Assembly (NCBI GenBank): GCA_022376515.1
Contig: WTXI01000272.1
Span: 1 to 48,349 of the forward strand
From: Lactifluus volemus
Lineage: Eukaryota; Basidiomycota; Agaricomycetes; Russulales; Russulaceae
DNA length: 48,349 bases
Direction of reading: 5' to 3'
The notes under the pieces: generated by a model
What the model saw: only the letters and a program-made list of their open reading frames with translations
The model's database searches: none
Told to the model about the DNA's origin: nothing
Program-made: the position numbers and the translations under genes
Part shown: positions 23,847-37,341 of the stretch, in pieces
How the letters are laid out: each line of letters starts with the position of its first letter
Numbering within the stretch: the stretch's first letter is position 1

Positions 23847-24334
23847 GAGGAAAAGAACCTGTACTAGTAACGAAAGACGCAGGGAGAATATAAAGAGGGC
23901 GGGAAGGACAACCTTTGCAGTCTGATAATAATGACATCTAAGAATTCTGCGTGACACGCCCGAGCCGCTGGGTGCTGTATTCCAAGGAGTCCGAGTCAAG
24001 CGAAGGTTAGCGTGTGTCGGATAATCTACTTGATTGTTTCCTAAATATAGGCCCACAAGTCGCTCCCGGGATGACGTGGATGATGTACGTTGGCCCGGAA
24101 ACCTTTTCCGGGTCTCACATTAGCAAAAATGTCTTGCCTACACAATTGCTAGCTGGCCCGGCCCAGCAAGTTCGATGATGGAACTGAAACCCTATCATAT
24201 CGTACTGTATGATCCGCAGAGAGTACATTGTGCGGGGCAGAGGAAGTTACTTCTTTTTTTAAGAGAAAGATGCGGTTCCCCGGTGAGTTGGGTTGGAACA
24301 GGCGGCTGGGGGATGACGCGATCCTCGGGCAGAG

Positions 24335-24430
24335 GAAGTCACGGTGTTTTCAGAAGTTACGGTGTTTGTAGAAGTCACGGCGTTTGTAGAAGTCATAGTG
24401 TTTGTTGAAGTCATGGGTGCTCGTTGAAGC
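24335..24430 (+). repeat. 18-bp minisatellite, about five units
   Basis: Units begin at 24335, 24353, 24371, 24389 and 24407 with consensus GAAGTCACGGTGTTTGTA. The last unit is one base longer and a sixth start (GAAGCAC) follows at 24426. Being a multiple of three, it keeps a short ORF open (repeating RSHGVC), but this is probably chance. Confidence 0.85.
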
Positions 24431-24599
24431 ACTTCAGTTGTCTAGGTCCGGGCATTGGGCTCATCCAAGCTCTATTTGTAACTTAAGAAGCTATGAATCT
24501 TTAACGCCACTGGGACACACATATAGATGATTCAAAGACGCGTTCAACTCCACGCCAGGACTCGGAGCCACCGCTAGTAAAGTGAACTGTTCTGTTCAA

Positions 24600-24715
24600 G
24601 ACTATGTAGCACAGCAACTACGTTGTCCTTTGAGGTGCTACTAGTAGCCGTGCTCACTTCAAATTGACAATTCGTCTGCCGAAGCTCTCCTCGGACAGCG
24701 TGCGGGCCACCGAAT
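24600..24715 (+). repeat. Copy of the 7,980-8,085 boundary segment
   Basis: GCAACTACGTTGTCCTTTGA and GCTACTAGTAGCC to CGAAGCTCTCCTC match 7,990-8,070, with a short insertion (AAATTGACAATT). It lies just outside unit 3. Confidence 0.7.
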
Positions 24716-26144
24716 GAATTGCTAGTGTGTGGTATCATCGTCGCGAGAACGAGGCATGGACGACCAAAACGAGAATTTAGAAAAAAAACACTGGAGAGGC
24801 GTTCAAACGAGGAAAAGGGGATGTCGTGATCCTTTGCTTCTCCATCGCATAAACTGGGGGACTTTCGAATACATATGGGGCCCGGAGACACGACCAAACA
24901 AGACAGACGTGCATCCTTACTGTACGTAAATACGTAAATGTATGTAAGAAAGGTCGGAAATGACCAGATGGAGATGAACTTTAAGCACCCCCCGATAAGT
25001 GTAGAAGTCTAACGAATTGGCCGAGAAAACGAGAGAGAACGAGGAGTCGGGAGAATTTAGAGGAAGAAATAAGGACACCGTGACGTGTAAGGGTGTGCCG
25101 TAGAATAGCGAGACATGCAGAAGTAACCCAGAAAAAAAAGGAACTAAGCGTGGTGCGAGACCACACAGCATAGAGCCAAGCCTGAGGCATTCAAACTGTT
25201 GTGAGATACAGAAGATGGCGGGATATGGGGAAAGAGCAGACGAAAGAGGTGGAATATGTGCTTCTAAGGGCAGCGATCACGTTGATCTCCACCGGGTGGA
25301 CGTCCACGCTTACAGACTGTTCAATACGCATACCGGTCTGTGGGTTGACAGGTTCGTCTCCAAAGTCTGATGTGCATGCCTGGGCGGTGTAATTTGCCGC
25401 CCTCGAGTCGGTTCCGAGTTTCGTCGTTGTATTACGTGTCTATATTTCACCTTGGTTGCCCCTCGTCCGAGTCCCCTGGCTCTTGCCCAGCTGTCTTGCC
25501 TTGTCGACATAGAAAACATATCCGTTCAGTAGGGCTGGAGGCTCCTCGTAGGACTGTTTTAGCGAAACTTGAAACCAACTTGGACAGTGCTGTATGCCGT
25601 CCATAATAGGCTTAACAGCACTTTATCGCGCCTTAAAAAGTGCAGTACATGTGGTGTCGACTGTGGAAACGAAGGCCTTAAATGCATACATCAGGAGTCA
25701 GGAGTAACTTGTTAAAACAAACGTCCATAAATAGGCCGCATACAGTGCGAGGCTAAGGAAATCCTCGTCCCCGACATATCAACCGCCAGCTAGAGACGAG
25801 TTCTGAGAACTCCAGTGCCATGATCAGCATTTATTACCGAGTACGGAACAAAGCATTTCAGCGTCAAATAGCGCATGAGAGAAAGGTCTAGAGACACACA
25901 CCCCATGGTACCTGTGCCGTGGCACAAGTACACCGATACACATATTAGGAGCACAGCATAAGTTCGGGCGAGTTTCCAAGGGTTAGCGCAAATCACGCTC
26001 GCCTATGGATAGGTGAAAGAGGTAAATGTTCAAGTTAGCAAGTGGTAGCGGTCAGGGATAAGTTGTTGACCGGCCCGTACAGTACCGGCCTACCACACTT
26101 TATCACGCTTGGTTTGGCAGTCTTCGCGTTTTATCGCTCAAATC

Positions 26145-28256
26145 ATGTCCGTGAACATTTTCCATGACGAGGTATCTACGACTTTCATAAATTTGACCCC
26201 ACTTTCCCCTAACCTCTTTATCTCTCAGGCAACCGAAGAAAAGGCGGAGAATGCGCGACTGTCGTCTTTCGTTGGCGCACTTGCGCTCGGTGATCTTGTT
26301 AAGAGCACGTTGGGTCCCAAAGGAATGAACAAAATCCTGCAATCTATGTCATCCGGAGATATAAATGTGACGAATGACGGCGCGACGATTCTCAAGGCGA
26401 TCCAGCTCGACAATGCCGCCGCCAAGATCCTCGTGAACATCTCCAAGGTACAGGATGATGAAGTTGGGGATGGGACGACGAGCGTAACTGTGCTCGCAGC
26501 GGAACTGTTAAGAGAGGCGGAAAAACTCATCGGCATGAAGATACACCCTCAGACGATCGTGGAAGGGTATCGGATAGCGAGCGTCGCGGCTCTTGCGGCT
26601 CTTGAAAATGCTGCTGTAGACCACGGGTGCGTCGCCTGCCTCCGTTTTTTTGCTCATTGGATCCGTTTGTTAAATTTTTTTCATACATCAAGATCCGATG
26701 CTGCGATATTTCGACAGGATCTAGTCAACATTGCGCGGACGACTCTCTCATCCAAGGTATTGTCGCAGGACAAAGAATATTTTGCGAATCTTGCCGTCGA
26801 TGCTGTGCTCCGTCTGAGGGTGAGAGTGCCATCTATATATGCGTGCCCTATCGTTCGTCGCTCATGCTGCTGCCTCTATAGGGTTCAACGGACTTGGATC
26901 ATATTCAAGTCATCAAAAAAGTTGGCGGAAAGCTCACAGACTCGTATCTCGACGAAGGTTAGTGCTATTTTTCGACGAGGGATCGTCAGATCTGTACTGG
27001 AATTGAGTATAGGATTCATTCTGGACAAGTCGACTGGAACGAATTGCCCCAAGCGCGTTGAAAATGCGAGGATCCTCATTGCTAATACATGTACGTTGTC
27101 AACGCATCATTGTTTCATCGTATGGATTCAGAGTGCACGTATCTAGCTATGGATACCGACAAGATTAAGATTTTTGGGGCCCGCATGAAAGTTGACGGTA
27201 CAGGGAAACTCGCGGAGCTCGAGCGCGCTGAGCGAGTGCGTATATATCTCCTTCAAGGATGCTCATATCACTGACTTTTTGTTTTCAAATTAGGAAAAGA
27301 TGAAGGCTAAAGTAGAGGCCATTGCATCACACGGGATCAATGTCTTTGTTAATCGGCAACTGATTTACAACTTCCCCGAAAGTATCCTTGCAGAAAAGGG
27401 AATTATGTCAATCGAGCATGCTGATTTTGAGGGCGTTGAGCGCTTGTCGCTTGTCACGGGGGGCGAGATTACGAGCACGTTCGACCGGCCAGATCTTGTC
27501 AAGCTTGGGCATTGCGACCTAATTGAAGAGATCATGATTGGGGAGGATAAGGTGGGGCCTTAGACGGCGACATGCCAGAGACACCTAACCGAACCATTTT
27601 TTAGCTCATCAAATTCTCTGGCGTTGCGGCAGGCGAGGCATGTACGGTCGTGTTGCGGGGATCCACCAACCAGATGGTTGATGAAGCGGAACGTTCCCTG
27701 CATGATGCGCTCTCTGTGTTATCACAGACAGTCAAGGAGACGCGTGTTGTGCTTGGCGGTGGATGCTCTGAGATGTTGATGAGCGTGGCAGTGGAGGAGG
27801 GCGCCAAGAAGATCAGCGGGAAGAAAGCGATCGCGGCTGAGGCCTTTGCACGCGCACTACGTCAAATCCCGACCATACTGGCGGATAATGCCGGTTACGA
27901 TTCGTCTGACTTGGTGGCGAGATTACGAGCGGCACACTATGAGGGACAATCAGATGCAGGGCTTAGTGAATATTCCTCCTATATCCCGGTTGTCTGAAAC
28001 TTGCGGCTAACGGTGACTGATGTGACTAGACATGGACGAGGGTTCCATCAGTTCTATGATGGAACGCGGTGTCACTGAGAGCTACAAGTTGAAGCGGCAA
28101 GTTGTCCTTAGCGCTAGTGAAGCGGCCGAGATGATCATCAGGTGAGGCAATTTCTCGTTGCACGGGTCGATTTCTCAAACTGATGCCATTCGATGTCGTC
28201 TTCTCAGAGTGGACGACATTTTACGCGCGGCACCACGAAAGCGGGAGGCAGTATAA
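26145..28256 (+). CDS. CCT2: T-complex protein 1 subunit beta (CCT/TRiC)
   Basis: One of eight subunits of the cytosolic chaperonin that folds actin and tubulin with ATP. Ten exons: 26145-26171, 26229-26626, 26693-26819, 26882-26957, 27013-27090, 27147-27235, 27294-27551, 27605-27965, 28030-28141, 28208-28256; 1,575 nt, 524 residues, the normal family length. Diagnostic motifs are [10 protein letters not shown] (about residue 40), the nucleotide-binding VTNDGATIL and [41 protein letters not shown], and [10 protein letters not shown] near the C-terminal equatorial half. Start chosen at MSVNIFHDE, the conserved N-terminus. Beta identity is supported by [11 protein letters not shown] and the adjacent [11 protein letters not shown]. 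No defect seen. PMT2 starts 225 bp downstream on the same strand. Confidence 0.97.
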
Positions 28257-28481
28257 AATGTAATTTAGCACACCGTATTAGCGAAAAGATGCGAATGATA
28301 GTAGTCACGGAACGGCCCGAGCCCGAATTGTTACGCGGTGCAGCGGCTGTGCCGCCAACTCTTTCCTCAGAGCGTTTATACAGTACTTTTCTATCCTATC
28401 TCTCCTTTTACCTCTCTTCCAAAACACCCTTTTTTTATCATCGTATCAGGCTGGTCTCGTCATTCCCTTTCTCTAAATAAC

Positions 28482-31400
28482 ATGCCTTCTGGCGCAGTGC
28501 GCGCTCGTCGTCCCCCCTCACCACCCCCAACCTATAATCAATCTGTTCCAAGATTTCCGCCCAAAGAAGGTCACCTAGACGCTGACGAGCGTCGAGCAGC
28601 AGCGTCTCTAGGCTATGGTCCTGCCCGCAAACCGGGGCGTGCTCTTGCTCTTGGTGGATACAACATCACACCTGGCGAGTGGAAGTTGCTTCTCGTTGTT
28701 GTATTCATCGCGTCAGCGGTACGCTTGTTCCGGTTATCGAAACCCGATAGTGTCGTGTACGTATGATCCTCTTGTCGTAAACGTGCGTTCCGGTTTTTGA
28801 GTTGATTGGCCCTACAACCCCCACAGATTCGATGAAGTGCATTTTGGCAAGTTCGCCTCAAGGTACATCAAAACGCGATATTTCGTGGACGTTCACCCCC
28901 CGTTGGCCAAACTTTTGATCACTCTTGCCGCTTTCGTGTCTGGTTTCAATGGCAACTTTGATTTTTCGGAGATTGCAAAGTAAGTGTCTCGCCTATCAAA
29001 GGACGTCCTTCTGATCGTTCGGTGCGATACTCCAGGCCATACGAGAATACGCCTTACGTGGCCATGCGTATGGTCCCCGCAGTCCTGGGAATCGGTACCA
29101 TCCCTCTCGCCTACCTGACTCTCCGCGGTCTCGACTGTCGCGCAACCACCGCTCTGCTTGCCTCCCTCCTCCTCATTTTCGAGAATGCCCTCGTCACTCA
29201 ATCACGACATATTCTTCTCGACTCTCCCCTCGTCTTCTTTACTGCCCTCACCATATTCCTCTGGACCGGTTTCTGCAACGAAGACAAGCACGAACCCTTC
29301 ACGGACCGCTGGTGGGCCTGGCTCACTCTCACAGGTCTATCCCTCGGTGCGGTCGTCAGCAGCAAGTGGGTGGGCCTGTTCACCATCGCGACCGTTGGAT
29401 TGGGGACTATTCGGCAGCTATGGACAATGTTGGGTGACTTGCGCGTCCCGCCGAGGTTGTGGATCAAACATTTCTACGCCCGCGCTCTCTGCCTTATCCT
29501 CGTTCCGATCCTATTCTATATGGCTATGTTCGAGATACATTTCTTGATTTTAGAGAATTCCGGTGAAGGAGATGGGTTCATGAGTGCAGAGTTTCAGCAT
29601 ATGTTGGGAGGCCGTGGCATGGCGGATACGTTTGCAGGTACGCTCAGAATTGTATACACACGGGGTTTCCACCAACCTAGCTTCATAGATGTTGCCATCG
29701 GCTCCAAAGTGACTCTCCGCCACGTTAACACGCAAGGTGGCTATTTACATTCTCACCCCCATAATTACCCTGGAGGCAGTCAACGTACGCGATCTCAGCG
29801 TTGTCATTTTTATTATCTCATCGATGTTTCCAGAGCAGCAAATAACGTTGTATCCTCACATTGATGAAAATAATGACTGGCGTATCATCAACGCGACTCA
29901 AGATAACCACCCCGAATTGGACTGGTTGCACCTCCCCGAATTAGTCTACATCGAACATGGTTCACGCGTCAAGTTTAGGCACATCAGCACCGAGAAGAAT
30001 CTACATTCGCACGACTTTCGCCCACCCGTCTCGGAAGTTGAGTTCCAGAACGAGGTGTCTGCATATGGGATGATCGGCTTTGTTGGCGACATGAACGACG
30101 ATTGGATTGTGGAAATAGAGAAAGGTACTAGAAGAGATCCCGTCTCCAATCGTCGTGTGCGCACACTGGGGACGCAGTTCAGACTGAAGCATGCCTTGAC
30201 CGGATGCTACCTGTTCTCTCACAAAGTCAAGCTGCCATCGTGGGCCTACGAACAACAAGAGGTGACGTGCAACAAGAATGCTGTAAAGGCAAACTCATTG
30301 TGGATGATCGAGTCAAGCGAACATACCAAGAGTAAGAGCATGGATCAGCCTGATAGGCGTGACTGACACCAGTATACTCACAGCGCCTCCAAATGCACCA
30401 AAGGTCAACTACCGTAAGCTGAACTTTTTCGACAAGTTTTTCGAGCTACAGGGTGTGATGTGGCAAACAAATGCGGGACTTACGGATCGACATACATTTG
30501 ACTCGCGCCCTCACTCATGGCCCAGGCTACTCCGCGGTATTGTGAGTACTCCTACGCCCAAAGTTCTGTGTGAAGAAAACTCACGAACGTTTCACAGAAC
30601 TTTTGGGTTAAAGACCATCGCCAGATTTATCTTATTGGCAACCCGATGATCTGGTGGTTGAGTACAGCCTCAGTAGCTGGCTACGTTGCAGTGAGGGGTT
30701 TCCTCATCCTTCGCGCACAGCGGGGTTATCGGGACTTTGAGAGCAGTGAGGAGTTCCTTCTCGTCTCCGTGACTTGTATGTCCATCTAATGGTTCAATTG
30801 CGTTCCTCAGCCAAAGTTGTCAAATATGACACGCTATGTGGTTTCCTCTTCATGGGCTGGAGTCTTCATTACCTCCCGTTCTTCCTCATGGGTCGCCAGT
30901 TATTCCTCCATCACTATCTCCCCGCGTTGTATTTCGCGATTCTACTACTTTGTGCCGTCTTCGACTTTTTGACGTCGACGCTCCGTCCGCGTTGGCGTCT
31001 CCAGATCGCAGCGGTGCTTGCAATCATCGCAATCTGGAATTTTTCGATCTTTAGCCCACTGGTGTATGGGAACATGTGGACAAAACAACAATGTCATGAT
31101 GCTCAATGGTTGAGGACTTGGGACTTCAGTTGGTACGAGATCGCCAAAATTGATCATCTTTGTCACTGACTTGATTATTTTTCAGCGACAGCTTCTATGA
31201 TGACGTACGCTTTTGCTTTCTTTTTTCCCTCGCTGATCGCTGATCAGCCTTTCAGTATTTGCAGTATAGAGGTGTCACCTTAAGTACGCCCCAGAAATCT
31301 AGTGTCATTGCCCCACCTCTAGCCACAATTGGCGGCGAACCAGATGGACGCGGCGCAATGGTCGTCGAAGACAACGTTGGTCAGGATCCCGATGTGCCAC

Positions 31401-31738
31401 CGAAAGCAGAAGAAACCGCGGTGGACGCAGAGAAAGCCGAACCTGGTCGCGACATTTTCGCCCAACCGCCACAAGTGGATATCATGAGTAAGGAGAAGAA
31501 GGTCGTCCCAGCGCCTGCTGAAAACGACGAACCAAAGGCGATTAGCTCCGTCGGCGTTCAGTCGGATGACGGACCTTCAGAGACGTCGGCAGACCAACCA
31601 CTCGACGGCGCTTTATCAGGGACGGTCATGGAGAATACAGTAGCTAAAGAGAAGCTGATAGTCCAGGGGCCCCCAGAAGCAGAGCAGGCAGAAGCGGACG
31701 AAGTACGTCAGGAGTTGTTCCCTGAAGCGCACGTATGA
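28482..31738 (+). CDS. PMT2: Dolichyl-phosphate-mannose protein O-mannosyltransferase, PMT2 type
   Basis: ER membrane enzyme that transfers mannose from dolichyl phosphate to Ser/Thr of secretory proteins, normally as a PMT1-PMT2 heterodimer. Ten exons: 28482-28756, 28827-28979, 29036-29637, 29689-29784, 29834-30331, 30384-30541, 30598-30745, 30811-31132, 31186-31204, 31256-31738; 2,754 nt, 917 residues. The catalytic luminal FDEVHFGKFAS (with the Asp-Glu pair) and DVHPPLAK lie near residue 95-120. The three-part MIR domain is in exons 4-5 (GGYLHSHPHNYPGG, LHSHDFRPPVS, GCYLFSHKVKLP); membrane helices follow, with FLMGRQLFLHHYLPALYFA. PMT2 assignment rests on VTLRHVNTQGGYLHSH and the PPVS block. 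Odd: the last exon adds about 150 acidic Pro/Glu/Ala-rich residues beyond the usual end. Confidence 0.93.
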
Positions 31739-31859
31739 ATGCCGCGATAAAATTAGAAGGATGTCCTTAATCATTATATCCCGTCTTGGCTTGTATTACA
31801 TCGTCTTGCTTAATACCGTAAAAAGTCCCACTTACTGAATCAGGCAAGTCGCCTTCCCA

Positions 31860-32838
31860 ATGAACACTCTCCTTCGACGCTCGCTACGTCCACCCCTCTT
31901 GTTGCGACACCACCCCAGACCACCCTCACATATATGTGGTCATGTAGCACAAAAGCAATATTCGACCCATAACCCCGACAACATGAAGGACAAGTCTGCT
32001 ATTGGAGTACGTCACGCTAATACTCCCTTGCTCTGCGTTAACGAATTTACGTGCTGCATAACGTAGGTGTTTACTCCTAAAGCTGCAGCGCTTTTCGTTC
32101 TTGCCGGTACAGGACTTTATTTCTATTTTCAATGGGAAAAGCAACGGCTCCAAGAACAAAAGCGTGAGTCCGACCCTGGGTGTATTGTCCGTTTGATTTT
32201 GTATTCAATATTCAGAAACTAGAAAAGGAGATGGAGTCACGCTCCGTCGGACGCGCCCAAGTCGGTGGGCCATTCGAAATGACGACTCATCACGGCAAAC
32301 CATTCACAGAGAAGGATCTACTCGGAAAATGGAGTCTCATCTACTTTGGGTTCACAAACTGTCCTGACATATGCCCGGAAGAGTTGGACAAGATGAGTGC
32401 CGCTGTGACGGAGCTTGGTACGTAGTATCAAATAAAAAAAAGCCTTGTATGGCACTGAGCTTCCCCCTCCCGTTCGCAGATAAAATATTTGGTCCCATCG
32501 TCCAGCCAATTTTCATATCGGTCGATCCCGCACGCGACACGTTCCCACTGATGGCCCGTTATGTATCCGACTTTCATCCGCGTCTTATCGGACTAGCAGG
32601 AGACTACGCGACGACCAAGGCAACGTGCAAGGCGTACCGAGTATATTTCTCGACGCCACCAGGTACCAAACCAGGCGACGACTACCTCGTCGACCACTCT
32701 ATCTTTTTTTACTTCATGGATCCTGAAGGTAACTTTGTCGAGGCTTTTGGAAAGTCTAGTACGGAGACGGACGTTATCGAAAGAGTCAAACGAGAGATTG
32801 AGGAGTGGGCGAAGACCGAAAAAAGACCCGTAGCTTGA
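31860..32838 (+). CDS. SCO1: Copper chaperone SCO1, cytochrome c oxidase assembly
   Basis: Inner mitochondrial membrane protein that delivers copper to the CuA site of Cox2. Four exons: 31860-32006, 32067-32163, 32223-32417, 32480-32838; 798 nt, 265 residues. The N-terminus is Arg-rich ([18 protein letters not shown]), as for import into mitochondria. One membrane helix follows ([18 protein letters not shown]), then a thioredoxin-like domain. The copper-binding CPDIC is in [12 protein letters not shown], and the partner His is in [25 protein letters not shown] is the SCO signature. The exon 3 acceptor is ACTAG at 32218-32222, not TTCAG seven bases earlier, because only it keeps the frame. Starts 121 bp after PMT2 stops. 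Confidence 0.95.
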
Positions 32839-32875
32839 CGGCCTAAGTTTATGGAGAGAGCTCACACTTTTATGG

Positions 32876-32890
32876 TTTTTTTTTTTTTTT
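32876..32890 (+). other. Poly-T tract between convergent genes
   Basis: Fifteen T in a row, 38 bp past the SCO1 stop, in the 163-bp gap shared with the NDUFB7 3' end. It is a likely element of the shared 3' untranslated or termination region, though not a bacterial-type terminator. Confidence 0.4.
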
Positions 32891-33001
32891 GCACTATCAT
32901 TTGTTATCACCATCATCACCGCTCCGTAATGATTATCATTATCTTCTCCTGGGGTCAGGAAGTACATCGGAGTTTGTGACAGTCGAAGCAGGGTGTCTAT
33001 T

Positions 33002-33463
33002 TTATGAGTCGGCAGCAGCCTCTCTCTCCCGGAGTTTCTGCTTGGAAAGCGCCTTCATCCTGCGAATGTAACTGTATACCGGATGCGTTTAAAATGCGTG
33101 GAAAGTTCAGCTCAAAAAAAGTAGAGAAAAGACATACTCGTCATACTGACACCTGACATCGTTGTCAGAAAAAGTAAACCAACGGGCGTCAGCCAGAAGA
33201 AACGAACGCACTTCTCATACGCGTGTCTTTCATTCTCGCACTCCCATGGCAGATAATAGTTTTCCTTGCGACAAACGTTCAACGGCAGCAGTAGGCTAGT
33301 TAACCAACACGTAGTAGGTTCACGAGTGACCCATGGGGATTAGAGAACAGTGCACAGACGCGTGGACGGGAAAAGAAGATACATACGCAGAGCATTGGTC
33401 TCGCCATGCGATTGGGACCCTGTGAGCCTTGAGCTCTTCTTGTGAGGCTGTGGTAGAGGACAT
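33002..33463 (-). CDS. NADH:ubiquinone oxidoreductase subunit NDUFB7/B18 (complex I)
   Basis: Small accessory subunit of respiratory complex I, held in the intermembrane space by disulfides. Four exons on the minus strand: 33463-33387, 33295-33212, 33152-33138 (only 15 nt) and 33071-33002; 246 nt, 81 residues. The protein begins MSSTTASQEELKAHRVPIAW. Both twin CX9C motifs are present: C-SALLLPLNV-C and C-ENERHAYEK-C, with YYLPWEC between. It then continues CQYDDYIRRMKALSK and a charged helical end. All splice borders are GT-AG and phases agree. No single long ORF exists, so the gene is easily missed. Its 3' end converges with SCO1. Length fits the family. Confidence 0.93.
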
Positions 33464-34014
33464 GACTGAGACGGTAAGGCACTCGGTTTGGGCTCTCCGG
33501 GTTGACACGACTTTCTCACTGGCCGGTAGTACTCGGGCCGGAAGAACCTGCAGAGCTTGAGGATTGCTCGTATTCACTTGTCTTTGACTCGGTGGGTAGC
33601 ACGGTTGGCCTCGTTGGATCTCTGAACTTAGGAGTGAAATTCGTGTACAGCGTTTCAGATTCAAGCCGCTGTGGAGAGACTACACTATGCCTGTGAACAA
33701 CTTCATGTGGACCGTAAGCGCTTATTGGATTTCTACTGATCCCAAAATCGCAATAATTGACAAGTCCGATGTTGGATGAGCGGCGAATGGAATATCTTAA
33801 TCTGTGAAGGACCCTCACGCCGGAAATACAGTAGTCCCCCATGGAACACTTCATAAGATCTTTTATCAGCCTGTAATACTTCTTTTTACACCACTAGGCA
33901 GAAGGAACTACGTAGGTATGGTAAGGAAACGTCAACAGAGCTCGTAGTGAAGCACGTAGTGAAGCACGTAAGCCAAAGATACTCCCGCGGAAATGTCCAC
34001 CCACGTCCGATTGC
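33464..34014. promoter_or_regulatory. Upstream region of NDUFB7 / 3' flank of actin
   Basis: 551 bp between two minus-strand genes, presumed to contain the NDUFB7 promoter. A minus-strand ORF here (33,854-33,516) has no recognisable features. A 13-bp motif AGTGAAGCACGTA is repeated twice at 33,947-33,972. Confidence 0.3.
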
Positions 34015-35521
<1,507 letters not shown>

Positions 35522-35640
35522 GTTTGACGATAGTTGAGTAGAAAAAGAGGTTGCTGTAGGAGAGGGAGAAGGAAATGATGAGGAAGTTGAAAGAAAAAGA
35601 CTTAGGGTTTTTCTTTTTTGAAGCTCAAGCTCTTAATTGA
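35522..35640 (-). promoter_or_regulatory. Actin leader and proximal promoter
   Basis: On the minus strand the ~110 bp before the ATG is strongly pyrimidine-rich (CTTTTTCTTTCAACTTCC, CTCCCTCTCCTACAG), typical of highly expressed basidiomycete genes. CTCCTACAG could be the acceptor of a leader intron. Confidence 0.4.
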
Positions 35641-37341
35641 TCCCCGCCCGGTCCGGCTGCTCACCCGGCTGCGCAACCCAAATTAGGTTCAACGCCGAGC
35701 CAGCGACCTCCGGTGTCACCGAACTGCGCTTCTTGGCAACTGTCATAGCTTACTGTACTTCTTGCTTTCACCCACTGTTGTGCCTCCGAAGCGAGAACAA
35801 CTGCGCGTCCTGCCCTCTTTTCTGCTCAATTATTTGATAATTTGACTCGGTCAAACTGATACCGGGGGGGGCATCAAAGCCATGCTGCACCGCCTGCGTT
35901 CCTCGAATCGGAATTCTTCATTCCGTGAAGCTGTAGCCCCCCCGAGTCAGCCCTCGCTGTCTTATCACCTACGTCATGGGTGACGAAGCAAGACTAAATA
36001 TTAATGTCACCACGTTAGCCGGGGAAGGGGGCGTTCGACTCGCGAGAGTGGTGTGATCTTACCCTGCGAGAGGTTCATGCTCTCACGAAGCGTAGGACGG
36101 AATTGCGTGTTTTACCCATCAACGCGGTTAGTTGTCGACACCTTGATCCTTTCATCCTCAATCTTTGGGCGGCCAGCTGATAGAGATGGCTTGTATATCC
36201 TGACGTTCTCCCTTCAGCTGTCAGTGGATATCGTTCCATAGTTGAATAAATCACTTTGGGACAAGAGGGACTCTCCAATGCCGGCGTCTCTTCGTGAAGC
36301 CAGAAGGATAAGTATCATTGGGGCCCCTTGGTTTCTGCGAAACAAGAGAGAAAGATTGCCATGTTTAAACCTTTTGAACTACCTGCCAAATGCATCATGG
36401 CGCATAGCCTAATACAGGCGCCGGCCATATAAAGACGAAAACCGCACAGCGTAGAGCTGGTTCTGAGTGTACCAACTTGAACGCGGAGATGAAGACACGT
36501 CACAGTAGCAAATGCCCAATACGTCCCTTTCAATTAATAAATTTCCAAAGATTTTGCACTCGCAAAGTTTCTGGTGTTTATCACAAAAACGCGTCGCTTT
36601 TGGAGGCATGAGAAAAAGAACCACGGCACCCAGGATTCCCGCGTGGTCCCCCACCGTGGTACTAACTGAGCGGCACTCTGGTTAACTGCGCAGATCGGAC
36701 GGGATGCGGTATTTTCAGAGTCCTATGGCCGTGGATGTCATATTATTGATTCAAACGGTATATATACAGGTCTCAGGCTTCCCTCAACATGAAAACCAAT
36801 ACCGCCGCTGTGCTACTGCCAGCAAGACTGCCAGTGCAACACGCGCGTCAACATCACATCGCCTACACGGTACGCCCCGTACACTATGATCCATACTGAC
36901 ATAACTATGTGGCATTTCGGTCGGTGTGGTAAAAGCGTTGGAAATTGATGGCGTGTTGAGTCTCCCTAGCACGAGCCCACAAATGTGGGACCGCAAGCGT
37001 GAAGAGCCTCAAATCTATAATGGCCTCATCACTCAGGCCTCAGGCACCAGGCCCGGGTCGGCCAGTTGTCTCGAACCTACTACAACCGACACAAGGATAG
37101 GAACTGAAGCTGTAAATTCACAAGAAAAAATCGCGACGCCCACTGCCGGTGGCTGGCGCCCACAAAGAATATTCTAAACAGATATCTATTCAGGACAAGA
37201 ACAATACTGTGGCATAACTCAGCAAACGCGAAGCAGTGTCCAAAATGTAAATTTTTAGTAGGTGTTCCAGCATTCTTCCTTTGAAAAGTCCCCCTCCAGC
37301 GTGCGCCAATACCACTGGCACTACATCGATTGTGGAAATGG
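35641..37341. other. Gene-poor stretch
   Basis: Only short ORFs with no recognisable domains on either strand. Confidence 0.4.

Larger units (their letters stand above)
16516..23945 (+). repeat. Segmental duplication, unit 3
   Basis: Third copy of the unit, beginning inside the kinase tail (GGACGCTGGGTGAAAAATGC at about 16,527) directly at the end of the inverted repeat. It carries the forward DUF6533 gene at 19,152 and the reverse one ending at 22,045. About 530 bp near 18,351-18,884 is extra relative to unit 2. No other gene is recognised in 16,644-19,151 or 20,932-22,044. Confidence 0.85.
23946..26144. other. Intergenic region between repeat block and CCT2
   Basis: Only short, unsupported ORFs. 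It contains the 18-bp minisatellite, the 24,600-24,715 copy of the 7,980-8,085 segment, and a purine-rich stretch (24,730-25,200) that reads as pyrimidine-rich nonsense on the other strand. No gene recognised. Confidence 0.5.

Noticed and set aside
24917..25190. Hydrophobic minus-strand ORFs as a membrane protein
   Set aside because: They come from a purine-rich tract read in the antisense direction; no splice context or conserved motif.
32213..32222. TTCAG as the SCO1 exon 3 acceptor
   Set aside because: It breaks the frame; ACTAG seven bases on keeps it and yields KQKEMESR.
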